Assembly: GCA_016703525.1 (NCBI GenBank)
Contig: JADJBW010000003.1
Coordinates: 211,541 to 275,540, forward strand
DNA length: 64,000 bases
DNA from: Actinomycetota bacterium
GTDB lineage: Bacteria > Actinomycetota > Acidimicrobiia > Acidimicrobiales > Microtrichaceae
Direction of reading: 5' to 3'
The position numbers were made by a program, and so were the translations under genes. Positions 50,030 to 58,216 of this stretch are shown here, piece after piece. How positions within the stretch are numbered: position 1 is the first letter of the stretch; each line of letters begins with the position of its first letter. The notes beneath the pieces are model-generated. The model made no database searches, was not told the origin of the DNA, and saw only the letters and a program-made list of their open reading frames with translations.

Positions 50030-53000
50030 TTGAACATTGGACTCCTTGCGCCGGGAGCGGGCGAGTACTACATCGGCGAGGTCGCGTCGTCGGCGGAGGA
50101 CTACTACACGGGTCGGGGCGAGAGCGCCGGGAGGTGGGTGGGTTCGCTCGCGGCCGAGATCGGGCTCTCCGGCGAGGTCGCTCCTGAGGATTTCCGTTTG
50201 GTGCTCGCTGGGCGCGACCCCCGCTCCGGAGAGCAACTCGTCCACCGCAAGTCGGCCGGCTCTGCCGACACCACCGCGATCGAATCGGATCAGACGGTCG
50301 ACGCATTGCAGGCTGCCGCCTTCCTCGGAGTGTCGGGTCGCTACGTCCGTCGCCTCCTCGAAGGCGGGGAACGCTACGTACGACAGATCGCCACGAATCC
50401 GAACGCCGAGGTGGCGCCTCCGAAGAAGTACTTGGTCGGCGAACGCACTCGGCCCTCCGCCGGTGGAGCGCCATCAACATCTGGGCCTATCCCGTGGCAG
50501 GTGACCGGAGCGGAGCTCACCCGGTTCGCCGAGTCGAGGCAGGAGAAGAAATTCCGCCCGGGTTATGACCTCACGTTGCGTCCACCGAAGTCGGTCAGCG
50601 TGTTGTGGGCGCTGGGCGGACCGGACATCGCGGCCGAGGTCCGCGATGCGCACAGCGCCGCCGTGGATGAGGTCGTCAAGTACTACGAGCACCACGCCGT
50701 TCGGGCGCGCGAACCGAAGTCGAACCGTCGCGTTGAGACCGACGGGATCATCGCCGCGGCCTTCGATCATCGGACGTCACGGGCTGGCGACCCGCTGCTC
50801 CACACTCACGTCGTCACGGCGAACATGACCCGGTTCCGCGACAAGGCGGGCGAGGTCGTGTGGCGGTCGGTCGAGTCGTCCAACCTCTTCGAGCACGCCA
50901 AGGCGGCAGGGTGCCTCTACCAAGCGCACCTTCGTCACGAACTCGTGGCCCGGCTCGGCGTCAGGTTCAATCCGTCAAACAACGGTCACGCCGAGATCGA
51001 CGGGATTCCTGCAGCGGTGATCGACCTTTTCTCGAAGCGTCGCAACGAGATCGAGGACGAACTCGCAGCGACCGGTCGCACCTCCGCCCGATCGGCGCAG
51101 GTGGCGACGCTGGAGACCCGCAAGGCCAAGGACTACTCCGTGGACGCCGAGACTCTGGCCGCGCGATGGGTCGAGGAAGCGGCGACCCTGGGGTTTGACC
51201 AGGCGACTGCTCGGTCGTGCGTCGGCGGCGATCGCGCTGCGGCCCTCGACGTCGTCGAGGCAGAACGGATCCTGGGGCTCCTGGGCAGCCCGTCGGGCAT
51301 CTGCGCACAAGCGTCGACCTTCCGTCGGTCCGACGTCGTCGAGGCGATCTCGACGATGGTGGGCTCGTTGGCAACAGCGTCGGAGATTGGTGATCTGGCG
51401 GACCGTTTCGTTACCGGCGCAGGTGTGGTTGCGGTCAACGCTACGGAGTCGTTCGGACGCAAGGTTGGTCGGTCGGCTCAGCAGCGGTGGACGACGGTTG
51501 AGTTGGCGCAGATAGAGAGTCGGCTCCTCACGCTCGCTGACCAGGGCACGGTCAGCCCTTACCATCGCCCGACCGCGGGGGTGATCGCCGATGTGGTGTC
51601 GAGTCGTCCCGAGTTGTCTGACGAGCAGGTCCGCATGGTCGAAGCTGTGTGCTCATCGGACCGGGTAGTGCTGCCGGTCGAGGGCCGTCCCGGTGCCGGA
51701 AAGACCTACGCGACCGAAGCGATCGTTGCGGCCCACGTCGAGTCGGGCGTACCGATCCTCGGTTGCGCTGTGTCGGCCGCCGCAGCGTCCGAACTCGAGT
51801 CCCAGGCAGCCTTCGCCCGCTCCAGCATGGACGCCACCACCGTCGCGAAGTTGCTGCACGACCTGGACAGGTTCGGCGGTCTCGCCGTGGGTACAACCGT
51901 TGTGGTCGACGAGGCCTCGATGATCGGGACACGCGACCTCGCTCGCCTCGCTGACCAAGTCGCGGCCAGCGACAGCCGCATCGTGCTCGTGGGCGATCCC
52001 GACCAACACGGCGCAGTCGAGGCCGGCGGGGTCTTCGCCCGCCTCTGCCACCTTCAGGGTGATGATCTCGTTCGTCTCGCCGAGAACCGCCGCCAGGACG
52101 ATCACGTCGACCGGCTCGCGATCGACGACTACCGCAACGGGCTCATCGCCGATGCCGTGCAGCGCCTCGATGACGCCGACCGGGTCGTTCGGTCCGCAAC
52201 GGCGGGGGAGTCGTTCGATGCGATGGTCGCCGACTGGTACGCGGCGAGATGTGACGGAGCGGCCGACCCGATGATCGCCGGCCCGAATTCGACACGTCGG
52301 GCACTCAACGAGCGCGCCCGGGTGATTCTGAAAGCAGCCGGCGAGCTGGCCGGGCCGAGCGTCCGCATCGCCGGCCGGGAGTTCCAGTGCGGCGACGAGG
52401 TGGTCGCTCGTCGCAACAATCGAACCCTTCGGTCGCCGGGCTCACGAGAATTCGTGAAGAACGGCTCCGTGGGCGTCGTGGTCGATGTTCATGCCGACGA
52501 TCGCGAGGTGTCCGTCCAGTTCGAGCGTGAGGGTCTCATCCGGGTGCCCAGGTCCTACGTCGAGGCCGATTGGCTCGAACACGGGTATGCCCGCACCACC
52601 TACGGCGTCCAAGGCCATACCCACGACGTTGCCCGTTACCATCCGACCGACGCGTCGGCGTTCGAGGAGGGATACGTGGCGGTCACCCGAGGTCGTCGGG
52701 GCGCCAAGTTGTACGTCGTCGACGGCACCGTCGGAGTCGACCAGGACACCCATCACAGTCGTGAGACGGTGCGGCACAACCTCGACGACATCACCGATGC
52801 GTTCGGCCGCCGTCGAGCCAACACCATGGCCGCAGACCTCAGCCGCAACCTTGACGAGGTCGCAGCGCTCTCTCAGCTCCCTCTCCATGAGCTGCGGAAG
52901 AGGCGCGAAGGCTTGGATCGGCGTTTCGCCAGGGCGCCTGTCGACCCGACTGACTTGATCGAGCGCTTCGCCCAGTCGCGTGACGTGCTCCTGGTTCGCC

Positions 53001-53482
53001 TCAGGACCTTCGAGTCTGCTGAGGACTCAACCGTGCCCGAAGGTCTCCAGCGGCGTCTTGGGCACCTCGACCGGAGAATCGATGCCGGGCAGCGCCAACT
53101 CGAGGAACGACGATCGTGGATGGCGGATCACGACGACCTGATCACTGAACACGGCACCGTCGCCGCTGCCGAACGAGCGGTCGAGGCACGTATCCGACAG
53201 CGACCGCTCGCACACTTGCCCGGCGAGATCGTCGAACAGCTGGGGCCAGAGCCGCGCCTCCAGCGCGAACGAGCAGCATGGACCACGGCAGCGACGGCGG
53301 TCGCGATGCATCGACACCGGTATGGCATCGACGATGGCCTCGACGCCGATCTCGATGGCCCCGCTGGGCTTCTCGGCGACCGGCCAGCTGACCCGGTCGC
53401 TGCCGGTAGCTGGGATTTCGCGGCCAGGAAGGTCGAGGCGATCGGCTTCGAGGCCGACCTCGATTCAGGCGTCGCGCTCTGA
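50021..53482 (+). CDS. MobF-family relaxase-helicase (TrwC/TraA-like)
   Basis: Conjugative relaxase of 1153 residues that nicks oriT and unwinds the transferred strand. The N-terminal relaxase domain has the tyrosine region SSAEDYYTGRGESAGRW and the metal-binding histidines in LLHTHVVTANM (H261, H263). An excisionase-like helix (AAAFLGVSGRYVRRLLEGG) is inserted near residue 95-113. The helicase domain has Walker A EGRPGAGKT (to T562) and VVDEASMIGT. The frame is intact throughout. It starts at GTG 50,021 or ATG 50,027. It defines the element as self-transmissible or mobilisable. Confidence 0.92.
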   Translation: MGMLNIGLLAPGAGEYYIGEVASSAEDYYTGRGESAGRWVGSLAAEIGLSGEVAPEDFRLVLAGRDPRSGEQLVHRKSAGSADTTAIESDQTVDALQAAAFLGVSGRYVRRLLEGGERYVRQIATNPNAEVAPPKKYLVGERTRPSAGGAPSTSGPIPWQVTGAELTRFAESRQEKKFRPGYDLTLRPPKSVSVLWALGGPDIAAEVRDAHSAAVDEVVKYYEHHAVRAREPKSNRRVETDGIIAAAFDHRTSRAGDPLLHTHVVTANMTRFRDKAGEVVWRSVESSNLFEHAKAAGCLYQAHLRHELVARLGVRFNPSNNGHAEIDGIPAAVIDLFSKRRNEIEDELAATGRTSARSAQVATLETRKAKDYSVDAETLAARWVEEAATLGFDQATARSCVGGDRAAALDVVEAERILGLLGSPSGICAQASTFRRSDVVEAISTMVGSLATASEIGDLADRFVTGAGVVAVNATESFGRKVGRSAQQRWTTVELAQIESRLLTLADQGTVSPYHRPTAGVIADVVSSRPELSDEQVRMVEAVCSSDRVVLPVEGRPGAGKTYATEAIVAAHVESGVPILGCAVSAAAASELESQAAFARSSMDATTVAKLLHDLDRFGGLAVGTTVVVDEASMIGTRDLARLADQVAASDSRIVLVGDPDQHGAVEAGGVFARLCHLQGDDLVRLAENRRQDDHVDRLAIDDYRNGLIADAVQRLDDADRVVRSATAGESFDAMVADWYAARCDGAADPMIAGPNSTRRALNERARVILKAAGELAGPSVRIAGREFQCGDEVVARRNNRTLRSPGSREFVKNGSVGVVVDVHADDREVSVQFEREGLIRVPRSYVEADWLEHGYARTTYGVQGHTHDVARYHPTDASAFEEGYVAVTRGRRGAKLYVVDGTVGVDQDTHHSRETVRHNLDDITDAFGRRRANTMAADLSRNLDEVAALSQLPLHELRKRREGLDRRFARAPVDPTDLIERFAQSRDVLLVRLRTFESAEDSTVPEGLQRRLGHLDRRIDAGQRQLEERRSWMADHDDLITEHGTVAAAERAVEARIRQRPLAHLPGEIVEQLGPEPRLQRERAAWTTAATAVAMHRHRYGIDDGLDADLDGPAGLLGDRPADPVAAGSWDFAARKVEAIGFEADLDSGVAL

Positions 53483-53785
53483 GCTGGCCCGGCCGAAGCG
53501 CTGATGCGCTGACTGCGCCCGGATTCCGAACGCGTGGCCGACCTCGGTCCACGACGGGCAGTCCTCGCTGGCGCGAGCCTCTGCGACGGCTTCGGCGGCG
53601 AGCACATCGAACGCATCGGATAGGCGGGCCGCAAGAACAGCCCGTCGCAAGGGACCTGCGGGTGCCACGCGGAACGCCCGCCGGCTCGAAGCGATCCCGT
53701 CGAGCCAGCCTCTCGCCGTCACCATGATCACGTTGTCGACGGAGTCCGCATCCGGCTTGGAAGGATGCCCCGGGCGCAAGACCAT
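53465..53785 (-). CDS. Small helix-turn-helix-like protein
   Basis: Protein of 106 residues. The C-terminal part SWTEVGHAFGIRAQSAHQRF looks like a sigma-4-type or Fis-like helix-turn-helix, of the sort found in small actinobacterial proteins of mobile elements. The rest is helical with an Ala-rich middle. Its 3' end overlaps the relaxase by 18 bases. The palindrome at 53,805-53,821 lies just upstream of its start, consistent with autoregulation. Confidence 0.65.
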   Translation of the reverse strand: MVLRPGHPSKPDADSVDNVIMVTARGWLDGIASSRRAFRVAPAGPLRRAVLAARLSDAFDVLAAEAVAEARASEDCPSWTEVGHAFGIRAQSAHQRFGRASSERDA

Positions 53786-53804
53786 GTGGTCAGCCTAGCT
53801 GGGT

Positions 53805-53821
53805 GTCAGGAACAACCTGAC
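53805..53821. promoter_or_regulatory. Palindrome GTCAGG-AACAA-CCTGAC
   Basis: Six-base perfect arms with a five-base spacer, located 20 bases upstream of the start of the helix-turn-helix gene. The core TCAGG-N5-CCTGA is the same as in the palindrome at 27,540-27,556, and the spacer also shares its AA end. Confidence 0.55.
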
Positions 53822-53829
53822 GGAGGCTG

Positions 53830-54778
53830 CTATGGAAGCGCGACGTCGACCTCGTCGTGAAGTTCGACCGACGGTGCGGGTCGCGCCGCCGGCGGGCGCT
53901 TGAGGAGGTCCGCCGGTCCGCGAGGCCGTGCGAGTCCGGCCGCCAAACCCGACCGGATGGTCAGCGTCGCTTCCCGTTCCCCCAACCCGATGGATCTCGC
54001 AGCGTCCTTCAGGTGCAGCTCGACCTCCGAAGCATCAATGACTCCCGCTCCGGCGATCTGACCGAGGGCGAACGCTGAGCGATTCAGTGTGTGGTTCCTC
54101 GAACCCTCTGCCGCGTGTCGAACGCGTTCCACTTCGCCACGGAGTGCGGCTGCCGCCCACCGGTCGAGAGCGACGGATACTCGGATCGGATCCTGTAGCA
54201 CCGGCGTCGGGACGGAAGGTGGCGAGACGAGACGTTCCAGCCAGTCGGGGAGGTCAGGAGCCCTTCCGCTCTGGGTCCACTCGTAGCGGCCACCGGCGGG
54301 ATGCAGGCTTGGCGGAGCGATCACGTACCCGCCGTCCGCCCGGACGTCGATGCCTTCGCCAACGCGATTGACCGAGTTCCGGACCTGAGCCTCAGGCGAA
54401 CGGAAGAACAGGTGCCAGCCGCCCGAGCCGGTCCGCACCCGCGGCCCGGGCGGCAGGGGACCGTGCTCGTTGAGCAGCGATCGCATCGAGTCGACACCGC
54501 CGTGACGAGGATCAATGTCGATCACGACGAGGCCGGAGGGCCGCCCAGTGACGACACCTACGTTTGCATCGGGCCATTGCCGCCACCACGCCTCGATACG
54601 ACGGACGTCGGTCGTAGCGTCCTTGAGGCCCTGTCGGGTTCGGGGATGCTTGCCGGGAGAAGCACAGTCCGGTCGGCAACATGAGCAACCCGACGGCGTA
54701 GGCGTGTGGCAGGGGAACACCGGCCGTCCTTCCTCGGCGTAGCGAAGGGCGTCGGTCCCTGGGGTCGGGACCGCTCAC
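53830..54778 (-). CDS. Bifunctional DNA primase/polymerase (prim-pol domain)
   Basis: Archaeo-eukaryotic-type primase of about 300 residues. Seen are PVFPCHTPTPSGCSCCRPDC, WPDANVGVVTGRPSGLVVID with the catalytic acidic pair in VIDIDPRHGG, and GGWHLFFRSP. The first usable start in frame is GTG at 54,720, but the preceding 18 codons (TDALRYAEEGRP) are clearly part of the domain. GTG at 54,778, overlapping the previous stop, joins them if one G of the run at about 54,757-54,759 is removed. It likely primes replication of the transferred element. Confidence 0.82.
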
Positions 54779-55122
54779 AGGTCGATCTCCACCGCCGCCG
54801 ACTCGTCCGGCATCGGCACGGACGCAGCCAGTGCGTAGTCGGACGAGCAGTAGTCGTGAACGATTGCGTGGGCCAAGGGGCCGCCGGCATCGACGGCGTA
54901 GACGCCCGCCGTTGCGAAGTCGATCGTGACCTCGATGCCATCCCGGTCGACATCGGTCACCGTGCCGGGGGTGCCCGGTTCGGGCAGCCACCCGTCGGGG
55001 ACGTCCGCTGTGGGCGAGACCGAGACTCGATCACCCGCCCGAACTTCGGTCGGACCCAGCATCGTGGAGCGGCCGTGAAGGACCCCATCCACCGCGAGGA
55101 CGGCGCGAGCCAGCGCAGTCAT
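54775..55122 (-). CDS. Hypothetical SH3-like element protein
   Basis: Protein of 115 residues. The segment GDRVSVSPTADVPDGWLPEP followed by GTPGTVTDVDRDGIEVTIDF looks like a small beta-barrel of the KOW/SH3 type, seen next to relaxase-helicases in related elements. The specific role is unknown. It lies 19 bases downstream of the SprT-like gene and its stop overlaps the proposed primase start. Confidence 0.6.
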   Translation of the reverse strand: MTALARAVLAVDGVLHGRSTMLGPTEVRAGDRVSVSPTADVPDGWLPEPGTPGTVTDVDRDGIEVTIDFATAGVYAVDAGGPLAHAIVHDYCSSDYALAASVPMPDESAAVEIDL

Positions 55123-55141
55123 CCGAGCGTTGTCTGCGGCG

Positions 55142-55915
55142 TCAGTTGTCTCGAGTTGCCTGCGAACCGTTGGGCGAGGTCCCGGATCGCTGGGCGTCCC
55201 GATCGATGACGAAGTCGGATCCGCAGGTCCCGCACGTCACTGGGCCGAGTGCGAACACGGTCGGAGCCATGCGCATACGGCGACCGCAGCCGCATTCTGC
55301 GGTTCGCACTTTCTGGCGGTCGGACTCCCCGGGCTCCCCGCCGACCTGACCCCCTGTCTCGGTGCCTTCAGCGGTTGTCTCGGTGCCCAGCGCTGATTGC
55401 GGGATGCGGCGAGCAATTCGCATCGCCCCTGCGAGTCGACCGATCTCGGTTGCGTACCGATCGGCGGTCTCGGGCTGAACCGAGGTCTTAGCGAAGCCAT
55501 AAGGGTCGGCCTGCTCAACGTCGAGGCCGACCTCGATCGCCGTCTTCTTGAAGCGGGCGTTGTGGTAGCGGCCGCCGCGCGACGTGTCCTTCACGCCTCT
55601 CGCTGCGTTGATCCCGTGAGCGGCCTCGTGGAGCAGCACTTCGAACACGTCTTCGGGCTTGAGGTGCAGTGCCTCTCCGGCAAGGAGCACCTCTCCTCGG
55701 ACGTCGCCGTCGGCGAGCCATCGACCACCCAACCAATGGCCGAGCTTCACGAGCCGGCCCCGCTCCACCCCGGTGCCAAGGAGCATGACGACGGGCGGGA
55801 GCTCCGGGTGATGCGATTGGATCGTCCGCCACGCCTCCTCGCACGCGACGACGAGGTCGCTGGCGAGCGGGTCGTCGGGGAGTTCAACGGTGGTGCTGTT
55901 CTCGGTCACACCCAC
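55142..55915 (-). CDS. SprT-like zinc metalloprotein
   Basis: Protein of 257 residues. The zincin motif is EVLLHEAAHGINAARGVKD (HEAAH) at about residues 95-110, followed by GGRYHNARFKKTAIEVGL, as in SprT-like proteins. A C-terminal zinc ribbon has CGCGRRMRM and CGTCGSDF cysteine pairs. The family includes DNA-protein crosslink proteases, but the function of actinobacterial element members is not known. The GTG start sits inside the third copy of the conserved start-overlapping element. Confidence 0.8.
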   Translation of the reverse strand: MGVTENSTTVELPDDPLASDLVVACEEAWRTIQSHHPELPPVVMLLGTGVERGRLVKLGHWLGGRWLADGDVRGEVLLAGEALHLKPEDVFEVLLHEAAHGINAARGVKDTSRGGRYHNARFKKTAIEVGLDVEQADPYGFAKTSVQPETADRYATEIGRLAGAMRIARRIPQSALGTETTAEGTETGGQVGGEPGESDRQKVRTAECGCGRRMRMAPTVFALGPVTCGTCGSDFVIDRDAQRSGTSPNGSQATRDN

Positions 55916-55925
55916 CTAAGCGCGC
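55907..55925 (-). promoter_or_regulatory. Conserved start-overlapping element, copy 3
   Basis: On the minus strand the sequence is GCGCGCTTAGGTGGGTGTG, differing from copies 1 and 2 at two positions, both of which keep the GTG-GGY-RTG reading. It overlaps the start of the SprT-like gene. Confidence 0.72.
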
Positions 55926-55997
55926 GGGGGCTCAGGACTCCGGAGCTGCGACGCGCCAGTAGCTCCTCGAGCAGCGGGCACGCGAGACTGGTGGCCT

Positions 55998-56780
55998 GTG
56001 ACCGCCCTCGATCGGTATTTCGCCCCTCCGTTCAAGTTCCAGCGAGGCCCAAAGGCTTGGGTTATCGAGTCAACTATCCACGCCGCGATTCGAGATGCTC
56101 GGAGCGTGACCGGTCGAGACCCTTCGACTGGCCAGGCGAGCGGACCAACGCTCAGTTGGTCCGGGGCCGTGACCTATCTCGTCGCTCTCGAGCAACTCGG
56201 CCAGGCGCTCCGCTTGGCGACTCCCGACGCTGCGGCCGAGGACAGGATCAAGTTCCCGTTCGGAAAAACCGCATCGAATCCGGGCGCTAACGAGCAGCCA
56301 TTTCGATCGGCACTCGTGCTGTTCACATCCCTGAACGAGGATGAAATAAGTGCCCTGTACGCGCTCCGGTGCTCCTTCGTTCACCGATTCTCGATGGCAA
56401 ACCTGAATTCAAACCGGCCAGACCTCACGCACCGGTTCGTGTTCCGGGGCGATGGGCCATTGATTGATCGGTCCAGTCCGTGGGGCGGGACGTGGGGCGA
56501 TCCGGGCGCTCCCAAGCCAGGGGACAATACGTTCGTGAACCTGACAGCAGTTGGTGACCTGGCAGAGGGGGCAGTAGTTCGCGCCGCTCATCGCCAGTCA
56601 GCCGGAGAACTCGCGACGGTCCCGAGCACGGAGGCCGAGTTTGACGAGCGGTACAGCTTCGGGATGTCGATGGGGATCGCTCGGGCCACGTTTGGTGCTG
56701 CCCCTAGTGGTGAGTCGCGAAGTTCAGAACGTGGGTCCCATGCAGAGCGGGCGAAAGGGCGACGCGTCTCGACAGGCTGA
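55998..56780 (+). CDS. Hypothetical protein with a HEPN-like motif
   Basis: Protein of 260 residues, family not recognised. It is helical in the first half, and contains YALRCSFVHRFSM near residue 127, which fits the R-x4-6-H arrangement of HEPN ribonuclease or nucleotide-binding domains. GTG or ATG starts near 55,998 are possible; the one given follows a short spacer after the divergent SprT-like gene. A role in defence or RNA cutting is speculative. Confidence 0.55.
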   Translation: MTALDRYFAPPFKFQRGPKAWVIESTIHAAIRDARSVTGRDPSTGQASGPTLSWSGAVTYLVALEQLGQALRLATPDAAAEDRIKFPFGKTASNPGANEQPFRSALVLFTSLNEDEISALYALRCSFVHRFSMANLNSNRPDLTHRFVFRGDGPLIDRSSPWGGTWGDPGAPKPGDNTFVNLTAVGDLAEGAVVRAAHRQSAGELATVPSTEAEFDERYSFGMSMGIARATFGAAPSGESRSSERGSHAERAKGRRVSTG

Positions 56781-56861
56781 CCCGGTGCTGAATCAAGGAC
56801 GCACGAGTCGCGGCGTCGAGGGTCGGCGCCCTGCGGCCGCGCCGCGGGTAGCGTTCGGGAG

Positions 56862-57092
56862 GTGCGACCCCGACTCGGCCTCCTTCTCGCTGCGCTTGTC
56901 GCGACTCCATTGATTCGCCCCGTTGGTGAAGGGGCGGACGACCTCACTGACGATGAGGTGGAGGACATCAAGGCTCGGCAACGGCGCGTTTTCGAGGAAG
57001 ACCAGGCGTATGCCATCGAGCGTGGCTACCTGCCCGGAGGGGCTCCGAGTCCTCAGCCCGACACGGGAGTTCCCGTGACCGAGAAGCGCTAG
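56862..57092 (+). CDS. Small exported or membrane-anchored protein
   Basis: Protein of 76 residues with a basic start (MRPRLG), one hydrophobic stretch (LLLAALVATPLIR) and an acidic charged remainder ending in TEKR. The pattern fits a signal peptide or single anchor. No family is recognised. It overlaps the converging membrane protein gene by four bases. The GTG start gives moderate support only. Confidence 0.45.
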   Translation: MRPRLGLLLAALVATPLIRPVGEGADDLTDDEVEDIKARQRRVFEEDQAYAIERGYLPGGAPSPQPDTGVPVTEKR

Positions 57093-58068
57093 GCCGTTTG
57101 GCCGACCAAGCGTTCGGCGTTCGTGCCTTTGTCCGAAGCCAGTCCGAGCCCAGCCGCAACGGCGATCCAGATTCGGTCGCCTTCGGTTTCGACCTTCGAA
57201 CGTAGGCGGGCTGCAAGAAGTGCGATTGATCCGAGCAGCCCGGCGTAGAAGGCCGCTCCTGTGTTCCAGCCGTTCACTACACCGTCGGAGACTCCAACCA
57301 CGACGGTGGTGAGCATGAGGCAAGCGAGTACAGCGACGATTCGCTCGGTCCGATCAAGACTTACCCCGAGCGTCGCCACCAATGGGCGGGTGTCGAGCGT
57401 GAGATGAGCGAGCGCTGAGGGCATCGACCAACCGCTGCGGTCATCCCCGTCCAGCCCATTCAGCTTTCGGCTCGTCAAGAGGTCTGAGTGCTTGGCGCGA
57501 GCCTTCCTCGATCGCAGTCGAGCCGCACACGAACCCAAGCACCGGTCGAACGTCGCGCCGAAAGCGACGACCGTGAGGGCGATGGCCGACGCGACGAACG
57601 CGACAAGATCGCTCGGTGGCACCTCGAATGACGGAGAGGTGTGCGGTCCTCGCCAGAGGCACCAGATCAGGTAGGAGCCGACGACAGCTACGGCGATAGG
57701 CGTGGCCACCAGTTGCCTCGCTTGGTAGGAGATTTCTGCAACGGCCGGGATCAGGTTCGCCGCCTCGGTCTCTGAATTCACGACTGGCGTCGGGGCAGGC
57801 AGGCCGGCACTCCGTCGAAGCTCGGTTGCGCGTTGGCCCCATGGAGCGGCCTCGAGTTCAGCGAAGATCTCCGGAACTCGGTCGTCGGCACGGTCAACCG
57901 CACGGAGGCCGCGTTCGATTGTGACGAGTTGTTTGTGTGTAGGAACGACCTCGCCGCGCTCCAGTGCCATCCACCAAGAGGTCGCCATTTCGAGCGCGCC
58001 GTCACCTGGGCGACATCGCATGCACCTCGCCTGGCGGCGACGTAGCGACCGAACAGAACCGGTGTCAT
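57089..58068 (-). CDS. Helix-turn-helix and membrane protein (frameshifted)
   Basis: Protein of about 325 residues. The N-terminus MTPVLFGRYVAARRGACDVAQ is in one frame and ALEMATSWWMALERGEVVPT in the next; a missing G near 58,005 joins them into an XRE-type helix-turn-helix. Four hydrophobic helices follow (for example VATPIAVAVVGSYLIWCLW, and VLACLMLTTVVVGVSDG). The arrangement of a cytoplasmic DNA-binding head on a membrane domain is unusual and may sense the envelope state. Confidence 0.6.
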
Positions 58069-58216
58069 GACAGACAAGGCTGGACGCGGCGCTACCGGCC
58101 AAACACTCGCGTCTGAGAGGTCGATCTGCTGTGCGCTGCCCATGTCACACCCATCGGCCGACCTCACCGACGAATGAGCCGTTTGACCTATGCCGTTTCA
58201 CAAGGCCAGTTCGTGG

